Assembly: GCA_003551215.1 (NCBI GenBank)
Contig: PUMD01000195.1
Span: forward strand, 1-41,978
DNA from: Clostridia bacterium
GTDB lineage: Bacteria > Bacillota > Sulfobacillia > SLMV01
Direction of reading: 5' to 3'
DNA length: 41,978 nt
Shown here: piece by piece, positions 33,271 through 41,253 of the stretch
Layout of the letters: every line of letters starts with the position of its first letter
How positions within the stretch are numbered: position 1 is the stretch's first letter
The notes under the pieces: generated by a model
Seen by the model: the letters and a program-made list of their open reading frames with translations, nothing else
Databases searched by the model: none
What the model was told of the DNA's origin: nothing
Position numbers and translations under genes: made by a program

Positions 33271-35346
33271 TTACAGATTCAGGTGGTGACGGAACCAGGC
33301 CAGGTAACGACGGTAACGGTCCTCAGCATGCGACGGCTTGGCGATGCCGTGAAATTCATCGGGATACCGTACCATCACTGCATCCTGGTCCAGACGTTTG
33401 AGGGCAATATAGAACTCCTCCGCCTGAGCAACGGGGCAGCGAAGGTCGCCCTCGCCGTGGACGATCATGACCGGAGTGTCGACCTGATCGACGAAAGACA
33501 GAGGTGATCTCTGCAGCAGCCTGTCAGCATCCTCCCAGGGCGTCGAACCACAGTGGTGTTCACCAAAGTGATACCCTATGTCGCTGGTGCCAAAGAAGCT
33601 GTGCCGGTTAGTAACCGGAGCTCCGATGATACCTGCAGAGAACCGGTCAGTCTGCGTTACCACCCAGGAGGTCATGTAACCGCCGTAGCTCCAGCCGGTG
33701 ACTCCAAGGCGCCGGGGGTCAGCTATGCCTTGATCGATAATTTCATCGACCCCCAACATGATATCGCGGTAGTCACCACCACCCCAGTCCTCCACAACCT
33801 GATAGGCGAATTCCTGGCCGTAGGTCTGGCTGCCGCGAGGATTGGTATAAACAACTGCCATACCAGCGGAGGCCATCACCTGGCATTGAAACATGAAGGC
33901 AGAACCGTACGCTCCGTGCGGACCACCGTGTATAAACAGCACTGTAGGGTAGCGACGACCTTGCTCATAACCGCGCGGTTTCAGCAAAAACCCTTCGATC
34001 TCTGTGCCATCGCAGGATTCGTAACGAAATCGCTCGGCTCGCTGAGTCCATAACTCCTGCAGCAGCTCCCCGTTGACACTGGTTAGCTGGCATCTTTCTC
34101 CGCCAGCTGACCGCAGCCACAGGTCTTCTGGAGTATCCGAGGTTCCGGCCTGATATATTACCTGGTCATCGGGACCGAGACTGAAGGCGGTTATAACGCC
34201 ACCGGGCTCCTGCAGTATCTTTTCCACCTTGCCGTTGGAAATATCGGTCCGGTAAAGCTGGGATGCTCCGGAATCAGCAGCGATGAAATACAGCTGTTCG
34301 CCATCTTGATGCCACTGTGCCTGGGGAGCGGAGCTGGCATAGCGCACGTCTGATGAGACACTGCGCCCTACCGGCCTGTCCAGTTGGGCAGTCAGGTTTG
34401 TAGCTTCGGATTGAGACAGCGGCTTGCTTCGGTTCAGGTCGACCGGCAGCACCCAGAGACAGGTGGTGGTAGAACTGCCGTAAGCCCGATCGTGACCAAC
34501 AAAGGCAAGGTGGTCGCCGTCGGGGCTCCACAGGGGACTGCTGACCATTCCCAAACCGTCCATCAAATGGACCAGTCGCTCTGTAACTACATCCACCGCC
34601 CACAGGTCATTTTTCTGCAGCTGATCGGCATCATCCCGCCGCAAAGCGGTGAACGCTACATACCTGCCGTCAGGACTCCAACTGAGCGGACCGGCATGGT
34701 CGTAATCTCCGTCAGTCAGCCGGCGTGGCTGTATATCGTCGGCTTCCTCGGGGCCGGCCGCAGCCACGACCATAACCTGACTCCGTTTGTCTCCCAGGAA
34801 ACCAGCACCATCGAAGCGAAAGCGAAGCCGATTGATAACCCGTACATCGCTGATATCCTCATCGCCTTCGGGTTCGGCCTGCTTGATGGCCCGTTGTCTT
34901 TCTCCCCGGGGAGCACCCGGATAGGGACTCCATTCCTCCGGAGGCTCAAAGAGCCGCGAACAGAACGCCAAAGCGGTACCGTCTGGCGACCAGGCCACCG
35001 GTGATGAAGGCACCTCCTCTGTCTTGAGCCTCCACGCCTCTCCGCCAGCGGCATCGATCAACCAGATCTGTTTTTTGTCTGACCGGTCAGACAAAAAGGC
35101 TACCCTGCTTCCATCCGGACACCACCTAGGATCGGTATCCCTCTGCTTACCCACAGTCAACCTGCGTGGCTCTCCCTCGTCAATATCCATCAACCATAAG
35201 TTGACGTATTTCTTGTCATCTTCCTGGTCTATCCACTCAACAGCATAGACGAGCGTTTTGCCGTCCGGCGACAGCTGCGGGTCTCCCACCCTGCGGATCC
35301 GGGCAAAATCTTTCGGTTCTAACCTGAGTGTTTCTTTATCTGGCAT
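33271..35346 (-). CDS. S9 family peptidase (acylaminoacyl-peptidase-like), second copy
   Basis: A 691-residue prolyl-oligopeptidase-family peptidase. Propeller repeats with SPDG turns (LSPDGKTLVYA, WSPDGTALAFC, WSPDGRYVAFT, WSPDGDHLAFV) lead to a hydrolase domain with S553 (GWSYGGYMTSW), D634 (HGEGDLRC) and H666 (DEFHGI). No signal peptide is seen. The ATG at 35346 has GGGAGA upstream; the longer open frame to 35478 lacks family similarity. It is clearly homologous to the peptidase at 5223-7382, but the two differ enough to suggest distinct substrates. Intrinsic terminators on both sides indicate a single-gene unit. Confidence 0.9.
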   Translation of the reverse strand: MPDKETLRLEPKDFARIRRVGDPQLSPDGKTLVYAVEWIDQEDDKKYVNLWLMDIDEGEPRRLTVGKQRDTDPRWCPDGSRVAFLSDRSDKKQIWLIDAAGGEAWRLKTEEVPSSPVAWSPDGTALAFCSRLFEPPEEWSPYPGAPRGERQRAIKQAEPEGDEDISDVRVINRLRFRFDGAGFLGDKRSQVMVVAAAGPEEADDIQPRRLTDGDYDHAGPLSWSPDGRYVAFTALRRDDADQLQKNDLWAVDVVTERLVHLMDGLGMVSSPLWSPDGDHLAFVGHDRAYGSSTTTCLWVLPVDLNRSKPLSQSEATNLTAQLDRPVGRSVSSDVRYASSAPQAQWHQDGEQLYFIAADSGASQLYRTDISNGKVEKILQEPGGVITAFSLGPDDQVIYQAGTSDTPEDLWLRSAGGERCQLTSVNGELLQELWTQRAERFRYESCDGTEIEGFLLKPRGYEQGRRYPTVLFIHGGPHGAYGSAFMFQCQVMASAGMAVVYTNPRGSQTYGQEFAYQVVEDWGGGDYRDIMLGVDEIIDQGIADPRRLGVTGWSYGGYMTSWVVTQTDRFSAGIIGAPVTNRHSFFGTSDIGYHFGEHHCGSTPWEDADRLLQRSPLSFVDQVDTPVMIVHGEGDLRCPVAQAEEFYIALKRLDQDAVMVRYPDEFHGIAKPSHAEDRYRRYLAWFRHHLNL

Positions 35347-35512
35347 TGTCGTCTCCCGGCCATCCGACACTGCGACCGGGACTTCACCCCTTCCAGTATC
35401 TGTCCTTATCTGCGGATGCAAAAAGTCATACCCACTCATTAAAACAGTTCCGTGCGGTGCCCTGACTTCCTGCCACAAGCGACGGTAAAGATCTGTCCGA
35501 TGGTATCAAGAT

Positions 35513-35544
35513 GAAAAAAGCTGCGCAGCACCAACAGCACAGCT
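35513..35544 (-). terminator. Rho-independent terminator after the Nudix gene
   Basis: Minus strand: AGCTGTGC (35544-35537) pairs with GCGCAGCT (35526-35519), including one G-U pair, across a 10-nt loop, and is followed by a T-run (35519-35513). A smaller hairpin GACTG-TGA-CAGTC lies nearer the Nudix stop. Between here and 35346 I see only the leader of the peptidase gene. Confidence 0.8.
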
Positions 35545-35590
35545 GGTGGGTGACGCCCGAGCAGTTGCTGACACGACCAGACTGTCACAG

Positions 35591-36031
35591 TCAGGTTCTT
35601 TCGTTTAACCACCTCCGGGCGAGACGATGCCCCCTGTGCCGAACTTGCTGCAAATTTTCGTAGATGCACTGCCACCGAGGATCATCCCTGCCTACCCAGC
35701 GAGCATCTTTCACTTCACTACGGTCAGGTTTCAACGAGCCGCGGTGGGCCAGGGCCAGATAGTATATTACTTCTTTGCGGATCAGCAGCCCGGATTCCCA
35801 GAAGCGGTACCGAACTTGGGGAAGCCGCTGCACCATCACAGCGTAAATTCCCGTCTCTTCCTGCACCTCCCTGACGGCGGCGTCGACCGGACTCTCCCCG
35901 GGCTCCAGGTGCCCTTTAGGTAACGTCCAGCGTCCATGGCGGTCCAGGATCAGAAGAAAGGGATGTGAACTCCCGGGCGATATCACCAACGCACCGGCGG
36001 CCCGCCGGTGCGTAAGCTGAGCAAAACCCAC
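35591..36031 (-). CDS. Nudix hydrolase (MutT-like)
   Basis: A 146-residue Nudix protein that cleaves a nucleoside diphosphate linked to another group. The Nudix box is complete: G40, E46, R54, E55, E58, E59 and G61 in GHLEPGESPVDAAVREVQ-EETG. The WTLPKGHLEPGE context resembles Ap4A or NDP-sugar hydrolases, but the substrate cannot be fixed. The start is a GTG with GGAAGG 6 nt upstream. It is downstream of the CBS-ACT gene, from which a long hairpin separates it. Confidence 0.9.
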   Translation of the reverse strand: MGFAQLTHRRAAGALVISPGSSHPFLLILDRHGRWTLPKGHLEPGESPVDAAVREVQEETGIYAVMVQRLPQVRYRFWESGLLIRKEVIYYLALAHRGSLKPDRSEVKDARWVGRDDPRWQCIYENLQQVRHRGHRLARRWLNERT

Positions 36032-36054
36032 AGATAACCTTCCCTTCCGGAGAC

Positions 36055-36108
36055 TATCGGGGCCTGGCTCACCCGAGGTGAATCCGAATGAGCAGGCCTA
36101 ATCCGATA
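36055..36108 (-). terminator. Long composite hairpin between CBS-ACT and Nudix genes
   Basis: Nested complementary blocks TATCGG/CCGATA (outer), GGCCTG/CAGGCC (middle) and CTCA/TGAG (inner) form a stem of about 16 bp with one small internal loop and one bulge, over 54 nt. It lies 25 bp past the CBS-ACT stop and 24 bp before the Nudix GTG. No T-run follows, so it may be an attenuator, processing site or mRNA stabiliser. Confidence 0.5.
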
Positions 36109-36132
36109 AGGCTGCATAAACTCAGCAGCTTT

Positions 36133-36768
36133 TCAGTCTCTCCACAGCTGTGCGACATGCAGAACCCGGTAGCCAGAATCCCGCAGCTTCTGCACCACCG
36201 GTTTGGGTTTCTGAGTCTTGAGCCGCAATACAACGTTTCCTACCGATGCATCTTCGGGGACATGCGTCACCAGGCCTGAAATGCTCACATTGCACTGCTT
36301 GACTATCTGAGCCACATCGGCCAATCTGCCCACGCGGTCGGGAACGGACAGGCTGATCCGGGTCCCCGGCTGGGTGAATCCGAGCATCGCCACCAGGACT
36401 TTCTGGATGTCAGCTTGGGTTATGATACCCACCAGCGTATCCGCGCTGGAGACCACAGGCAGGGCAGTATAGTCCTTGTCCTTCATCAAATATGCCGCTT
36501 CTTCCAGCACCTCTTCCTCTGAAACGCTGGTAACATCGGCAACCATTATGTCCCGGGCAGTTATCGTCTGCCGGAAATCATCCTCATCAGCGTCCATGGC
36601 AGCCTCGGCAACATCAGCCATTGTAACTATACCCACGAGGTTGCGCTTCTTGTCGCGCACCGGCACCGCTTCATAATTATTTGCCTGCATCAGGTCCCAT
36701 ATCTCCTGCAAGCTGCTCTGCGGCTCTACGGTCTGTACATGGCGAGTCATCGCATTGCTGACAAACAT
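36133..36768 (-). CDS. CBS-pair and ACT-domain protein (AcuB-like)
   Basis: A 211-residue soluble regulator. Two CBS motifs (about 1-60 and 72-130, with the typical VRDKKRNLVGIVTMADV and VGIITQADI) are followed by an ACT domain (about 136-211) starting RISLSVPDRVGRLADVAQIV. CBS pairs sense adenosyl nucleotides and ACT domains often sense amino acids. The AcuB name comes from B. subtilis, where the exact role is uncertain. It lies 170 bp downstream of thrC with its own candidate promoter at 36834-36861. Confidence 0.85.
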   Translation of the reverse strand: MFVSNAMTRHVQTVEPQSSLQEIWDLMQANNYEAVPVRDKKRNLVGIVTMADVAEAAMDADEDDFRQTITARDIMVADVTSVSEEEVLEEAAYLMKDKDYTALPVVSSADTLVGIITQADIQKVLVAMLGFTQPGTRISLSVPDRVGRLADVAQIVKQCNVSISGLVTHVPEDASVGNVVLRLKTQKPKPVVQKLRDSGYRVLHVAQLWRD

Positions 36769-36833
36769 ATACCATCCCCCGTCTCCTTCACCTTTGTTGG
36801 TGGGAAAGCGAAAACCGACATTAGCTCACATCC

Positions 36834-36861
36834 CTTATACATTTCTTCAAATGCCAACCAA
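36834..36861 (-). promoter_or_regulatory. Candidate promoter of the CBS-ACT gene
   Basis: Minus strand: TTGGTT (36861-36856), a 16-bp spacer, TATAAG (36839-36834). The start would be about 60 nt before the ATG. The elements are fair but not consensus. Confidence 0.4.
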
Positions 36862-36906
36862 CACCTTCGCACCGGGATAAAAGAACCCATCTTCCGAATC
36901 CCGGCT

Positions 36907-36931
36907 GCTGCCGCCACCGGATAACGGCAGC
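36907..36931 (-). terminator. Hairpin after thrC
   Basis: GCTGCCG (36907-36913) and CGGCAGC (36925-36931) form a perfect 7-bp stem with an 11-nt loop, 7 bp past the thrC stop. There is no T-run. It is a probable transcript end for the thrC unit. Confidence 0.5.
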
Positions 36932-36937
36932 GGGGAT

Positions 36938-38140
36938 CTAGCTTAAAATAGATGAGCCGGCATCAACAACCGGCAGGTCGACTGAAACCAGCGAGGAGTA
37001 CTTCAGCCCGCTGCCCGTATTTACCACAAGCACCTCATCCTCCGAGGAAAGAAAGCCATCCTCGATCAGTTTCTCTACCGCTGCCACCGATGCAGCCCCT
37101 TCGGGGCATATAAACATGCCTTCGGAACGTGCGGTCATCTGCAGCGCACGCAGAATGTCTTCATCGGAAACAGAAATGGCGCAACCTCCGCTTTCGTATA
37201 CTGCATCCATGACCAAAAAGTCACCTATAGCCTTGGGAACCCGGATACCACCTGCGAGGGTCTCGGCTCCTTCCCAGAAGTCAGATTCCCGTCTGCCCTG
37301 TTCATAGGCTTCAACCAGAGGAGCACACCCCTCGGACTGAACCGCTATCATCTTGGGGCGTTCTTCGCCAATCCAACCAAGCGATTCCATCTCCTGCAGG
37401 GCCTTCCAGATCCCTATCAGACCCACTCCTCCGCCGGCGGGATAAACTACAGCGTCAGGCACCCTCCAGCCAAGCTGCAGTGCCATCTCTAATCCCATGG
37501 TCTTCTTACCCTCGATCCTGTACGGTTCCTTGAGGGTAGTGACTTCAAACCAGCCGCGCTCTGCAGCGGCTTCTGCGATGAGTTTTCCCGCATCTGAGAT
37601 GAGCCCGTCAACCAGATGCGTCTCAGCTCCAAACAGGAAGCATTCTTTCTGGGTAAGCTCGGGTGCGTCCTTAGGCATGGCCACGTGACATTCCAACCCG
37701 GCCACCGCAGCATAGGCTGACCAGGCCCCGCCAGCATTGCCTGCCGTGGGCATGGCAACTGCATCCGCCCCCAGGTAACTGGCCATAGAAACGCCGCAGG
37801 CCGCACCGCGCGCCTTGAAGGTTCCGGTCGGATTCAGGCCTTCATCCTTGAGCAGAAACCGGCCAACTCCCAGGGATGTCTGCAGTCGGGAAGCCTCAAG
37901 CAACGGAGTCATTCCTTCGCCTCTGGTTACTATCTTACCGTCAGGCACCGGCAGCAGCGGGGCAAACCTCCACATGTTATCCGGCCCGGACTCCATCTGG
38001 TCTCGGTCAACCGCCTCTCCTATCGACTCGAGGTCATATCTGGCCAGCAGGGGGGATCCACATTCGCAAAGATTCTGCAGTCGGGTGATGTCGTATTCCT
38101 TTTCGCATCGGGCACATTCAAGATGAGTCAACCAGGGCAT
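36938..38140 (-). CDS. thrC: Threonine synthase
   Basis: A PLP enzyme that converts O-phosphohomoserine to threonine. An N-terminal zinc ribbon (C9, C12, C25, C27) precedes the fold-type II domain. The PLP lysine is K109 in NPTGTFKARG, and GGGVGLIGIWKAL is the phosphate-binding loop. The 400 residues match the ribbon-bearing class of threonine synthases. AAAGGA lies upstream of the ATG. It follows the CoA-transferase gene by 43 bp on the same strand. Because related enzymes act on other substrates, the assignment is probable rather than certain. Confidence 0.85.
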   Translation of the reverse strand: MPWLTHLECARCEKEYDITRLQNLCECGSPLLARYDLESIGEAVDRDQMESGPDNMWRFAPLLPVPDGKIVTRGEGMTPLLEASRLQTSLGVGRFLLKDEGLNPTGTFKARGAACGVSMASYLGADAVAMPTAGNAGGAWSAYAAVAGLECHVAMPKDAPELTQKECFLFGAETHLVDGLISDAGKLIAEAAAERGWFEVTTLKEPYRIEGKKTMGLEMALQLGWRVPDAVVYPAGGGVGLIGIWKALQEMESLGWIGEERPKMIAVQSEGCAPLVEAYEQGRRESDFWEGAETLAGGIRVPKAIGDFLVMDAVYESGGCAISVSDEDILRALQMTARSEGMFICPEGAASVAAVEKLIEDGFLSSEDEVLVVNTGSGLKYSSLVSVDLPVVDAGSSILS

Positions 38141-38183
38141 AAAATCGTCCTTTCCATGCGGTCGGCCGCCCCACAGCAGCCAA

Positions 38184-39389
38184 TCACTGTTTCTGATCCG
38201 GTGGTCGGCAGATTACCCCATCCTCGATGAGGTCCTCAATCTGCCCGGAGTCATAACCCAGTCTGCTGAGAATCTGAACATTGTGCTCTCCCAGAAGCGG
38301 CGGTGCACTCCGCAGACTGCCGGGAGTGCGGCTGAATTTGGCAGCTACCCCCAGTACATCGACTTCGCCTTCTTCTGCGTGGTCAACCTTCTGCACCATA
38401 TTGCGGTGTTTGACCTGCTCATCCGACAGGGCCTCCCTGAGATCATATACCGGGCCGCAGGGCACCCCGGCCTGATCAAGGCGCTGCTGCCATTTTTCGG
38501 TGCTTGATTGCTTCATCTTCTCCGAAATCAGCTCGGTCAGTTCGTCCCGGTGTTCAACCCGGTCAGAGTTTGTGGCGTACCTGGAGTCCTGTGGGTCTAT
38601 ATCGACCAGAGGGGCGAACCGCCGCCACAGCGAATCGTTCCCTACCGTGACGTTGATCCAGCCGTCAGAAGTGGGAAACGACTGGTAAGGGACTATGCTG
38701 GGGTGGGCGGAAGCCCGGCGTGTCGGCAGTTCACCGCTGGCAAACAGGTAGTGGGCCATGTAAGACATCCACGAGATCTGCACATCCTGCATGCTGACAT
38801 CTATGTACTGCCCCTGGCCCGACCTGCCTCGTTCGACTAATGCCGCAGCTATGGAAAAGGCCGCCTGCATACCTGCTCCTATGTCTGCTACCGCCACTCC
38901 AGCCCGTATCGGTTCGGCTCCTTTTGGGCCAGTCACCCCCATCAGGCCTCCCATACCCTGCACTATCAAGTCGTAGGCCGGACGGTTGCGGTAAGGGCCG
39001 TCCTGACCGAATCCCGATATCGAGCAGTACACAACCTGGGGGTTGATATCTCTGACCTGTTCATAGTCGAGGCCGAGACGGCCGGCGGTGCCGGGGCTAA
39101 AATTCTCCAGCACAACGTCAGATTCGGAAACCAGTCTGTGGGCTATCTCCTGGCCCTGCTCGGTTTTCAAGTTCAGCGTAAGGCTCTTTTTGTTCCGGTT
39201 GATGCTCAGAAAATAGTGGCTCTGCTCGCCAACCCAGGGAGGACCCCATCCGCGCGTATCATCTCCTCCATCGGGTCGTTCAACCTTGATCACCTCAGCC
39301 CCCATGTCAGCCAGCATCATACTGCAGTAGGGGCCAGTCAATACCCGCGATAGATCCAATACTACCAAACCATCCAAAGGGCCAGCCAC
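38184..39389 (-). CDS. CaiB/BaiF-family (class III) CoA-transferase
   Basis: A 401-residue enzyme that moves CoA between carboxylic acids through an aspartyl-CoA thioester. The N-terminus GPLDGLVVLDLSRVLTGPYCSM is typical, and the catalytic aspartate falls at D169 (VAVADIGAG), the same number as in formyl-CoA transferase. YIDVSMQD follows. The substrate is unknown; the annotation could equally be a succinyl-CoA-dependent transferase, which would fit the nearby sucCD. I prefer the GTG at 39389, with GAGG 8 nt upstream, over the GTG three codons earlier. Confidence 0.9.
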   Translation of the reverse strand: MAGPLDGLVVLDLSRVLTGPYCSMMLADMGAEVIKVERPDGGDDTRGWGPPWVGEQSHYFLSINRNKKSLTLNLKTEQGQEIAHRLVSESDVVLENFSPGTAGRLGLDYEQVRDINPQVVYCSISGFGQDGPYRNRPAYDLIVQGMGGLMGVTGPKGAEPIRAGVAVADIGAGMQAAFSIAAALVERGRSGQGQYIDVSMQDVQISWMSYMAHYLFASGELPTRRASAHPSIVPYQSFPTSDGWINVTVGNDSLWRRFAPLVDIDPQDSRYATNSDRVEHRDELTELISEKMKQSSTEKWQQRLDQAGVPCGPVYDLREALSDEQVKHRNMVQKVDHAEEGEVDVLGVAAKFSRTPGSLRSAPPLLGEHNVQILSRLGYDSGQIEDLIEDGVICRPPDQKQ

Positions 39390-39418
39390 AGCAATCACCT
39401 CGCATTAAGTATCGCCCG

Positions 39419-40303
39419 TTATGTCCTCATCAGCTCATTGTCCGCCGCCTCATCCGTCTGTATTTTGTGGCTATCGGCAACCCGCAGGGTCAGCAACCAG
39501 ACCTCAGGGGAGGTGCCGAGGCGTATCGGCAGCTTGCTGCTGCCTACTCCCGCTGATATGAACATGGTTGATGAGTCACTGCGGAACTCTCCCCAGTCGT
39601 AAGGAGGAAATAATCCCGGCTGACCCGGTATGAAGGGAGCACCCAGAAAGGGTACCCGGACCTGTCCTCCGTGAGTGTGTCCTGACAGGACCACCGGGAA
39701 CCCTTCTTCGGCGGCAAACGGGAACAGCTCCGGGCTGTGCGTCAAAAGCAGCGATGAAGAAGCATCCACTCCCTGTGCAGCCCTGGTGAGGTCGGCTCGC
39801 CCTGTGTAGGGATCCTCGACTCCCACAACTGCGAGGCGTTCCCTCCGCTCACCGACTTGCAGCTCAACGGTGCAGCTTTGGTTGAAAAGTGGAATCAGCC
39901 CGGCAGCTCTGACCCGCCTGCGGAGTATCTGTGGATCGTCCGACCAGTAATAATCGTGATTGCCCGGCACGAACAACACCGGCAGCTTCTGGGCCAGATG
40001 CCCCAAAAGCCGCAGCGATGGCTCTATACGGGGATTGTGCTTGCGAACGAGATCTCCTGTTACCGCCACCAGATGTATCGACTGCTTTTGGACAAACTGA
40101 CCTATCAGCTTGGCGTCCCTTCCCCCGCCCCTTCCATGCAGGTCGGTTATGTGAAGCACACGTATACCATCAAATCCGCTGGGGGCCCCGGGCAGCGCAA
40201 GCTGTCGCTGACGAATGGTCAGCGGGCTGACTGCCTTCCATACCGCATATCCACCCAGGATAGCGATTCCAACAGCAGCTTTTCCGTAGGAGTCAATCAA
40301 CAC
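39419..40303 (-). CDS. Membrane-anchored metallophosphoesterase (YkuE/YaeI-like)
   Basis: A calcineurin-like phosphoesterase of 294 residues. One N-terminal hydrophobic segment (about 8-24) anchors it to the membrane. The metal ligands are in HITDLHG (D54, H56), VTGDLV (D84), PGNHDYYW (N115, H116), LLTHSPE and LSGHTHGGQ. Relatives act on membrane-lipid or nucleotide pyrophosphates, but the substrate here is not known. The start is a GTG with AGGTGTGA close upstream. It lies between the sucCD terminator and the CoA-transferase gene. Confidence 0.88.
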   Translation of the reverse strand: MLIDSYGKAAVGIAILGGYAVWKAVSPLTIRQRQLALPGAPSGFDGIRVLHITDLHGRGGGRDAKLIGQFVQKQSIHLVAVTGDLVRKHNPRIEPSLRLLGHLAQKLPVLFVPGNHDYYWSDDPQILRRRVRAAGLIPLFNQSCTVELQVGERRERLAVVGVEDPYTGRADLTRAAQGVDASSSLLLTHSPELFPFAAEEGFPVVLSGHTHGGQVRVPFLGAPFIPGQPGLFPPYDWGEFRSDSSTMFISAGVGSSKLPIRLGTSPEVWLLTLRVADSHKIQTDEAADNELMRT

Positions 40304-40324
40304 TCACACCTGCCGATTCCGACA

Positions 40325-40370
40325 TAGAAAACAGCCGCGGGCGGCAGCTTATCCGATATCCACCCGCGGC
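40325..40370 (-). terminator. Rho-independent terminator of sucCD
   Basis: Minus strand: GCCGCGGG (40370-40363) and CCCGCGGC (40341-40334) form a perfect 8-bp stem with a 21-nt loop, followed by TGTTTTCT. It lies 19 bp past the sucD stop and clearly ends the sucC-sucD transcript. Confidence 0.8.
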
Positions 40371-40388
40371 ACTGCACATCAAATGTCA

Positions 40389-41252
40389 TCACAGTCGTTT
40401 GTTGACCAGATCTGCCACTTCCCATGGGAGCATCGCCACGCTGGCCCCACCTTTTTCTAAGGCCTCTTTCTTGGCGGAATAGCTGCCGCGCCCTCGCTGG
40501 ATTATCGCTCCGGCGTGCCCCATTCGTTTGCCTGCAGGAGCACTCCTTCCCGCTATATAGGCCACAACAGGCTTGCTCATCGTCTTTATGTATTCCGCCG
40601 CTTCCTCCTCCGCACTTCCCCCGATTTCGCCGACCAGGACCACTGCATCGGTATCTTTGTCACGCTCAAACCTCTTCATAACGTCAACGAAATTCATACC
40701 CACTACCCGGTCTCCACCGATCCCGACGACAGTGCTCATACCGAGGCCTCCCTCGCTCAGCGACTGCACTATCTCATAGCTGAGGGTCCCACTGCGCGAG
40801 ACCAGCCCGACTCTACCCTTGCTGTAGACCTGACCGGGCATTATGCCGATCTTGGATCTGCCGGGAGAGATCAGACCGAACGTGTTCGGCCCCACAACCT
40901 GAGTGCCATGCTCTTTTGCATAGCTGACCACCTGCATTGTGTCGTGAACCGGCACATGCTCGCTGATTATCACCACCAGCTCGATGCCCGCAGCTATAGC
41001 TTCGAATGCAGCATCCTTGACAAAGGGAGCGGGGACAAAGAGGACAGAAGCATCGGGGCCGTGCGCCCTGTCAGCCTCCTCGACGGTATTGTACACGGAT
41101 ATTCCGTCAACCTTCTGGCCGCCCTTACCCGGGGATGTGCCAGCCACCACGCGGGTACCGTACTGGGCCATACGTGCGGCGTGAAACTGGCCCTGATGCC
41201 CGGTTATTCCCTGCACCAGCACTCTGGTTTTTTCGTCAATGAGAATTGACAT
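40389..41252 (-). CDS. sucD: Succinyl-CoA synthetase, alpha subunit
   Basis: This subunit binds CoA and carries the phosphohistidine in the ADP- or GDP-forming conversion of succinyl-CoA to succinate. The CoA-binding N-terminus is VLVQGITGHQGQFH, GPNTFGLISPG follows mid-protein, and the active histidine is H246 in RMGHAGAII. The length is 287 residues from the ATG at 41252, with a GGAGGGGGAG ribosome site, one base after the sucC stop. The two subunits are plainly co-translated. Confidence 0.95.
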   Translation of the reverse strand: MSILIDEKTRVLVQGITGHQGQFHAARMAQYGTRVVAGTSPGKGGQKVDGISVYNTVEEADRAHGPDASVLFVPAPFVKDAAFEAIAAGIELVVIISEHVPVHDTMQVVSYAKEHGTQVVGPNTFGLISPGRSKIGIMPGQVYSKGRVGLVSRSGTLSYEIVQSLSEGGLGMSTVVGIGGDRVVGMNFVDVMKRFERDKDTDAVVLVGEIGGSAEEEAAEYIKTMSKPVVAYIAGRSAPAGKRMGHAGAIIQRGRGSYSAKKEALEKGGASVAMLPWEVADLVNKRL

Positions 41253-41253
41253 C

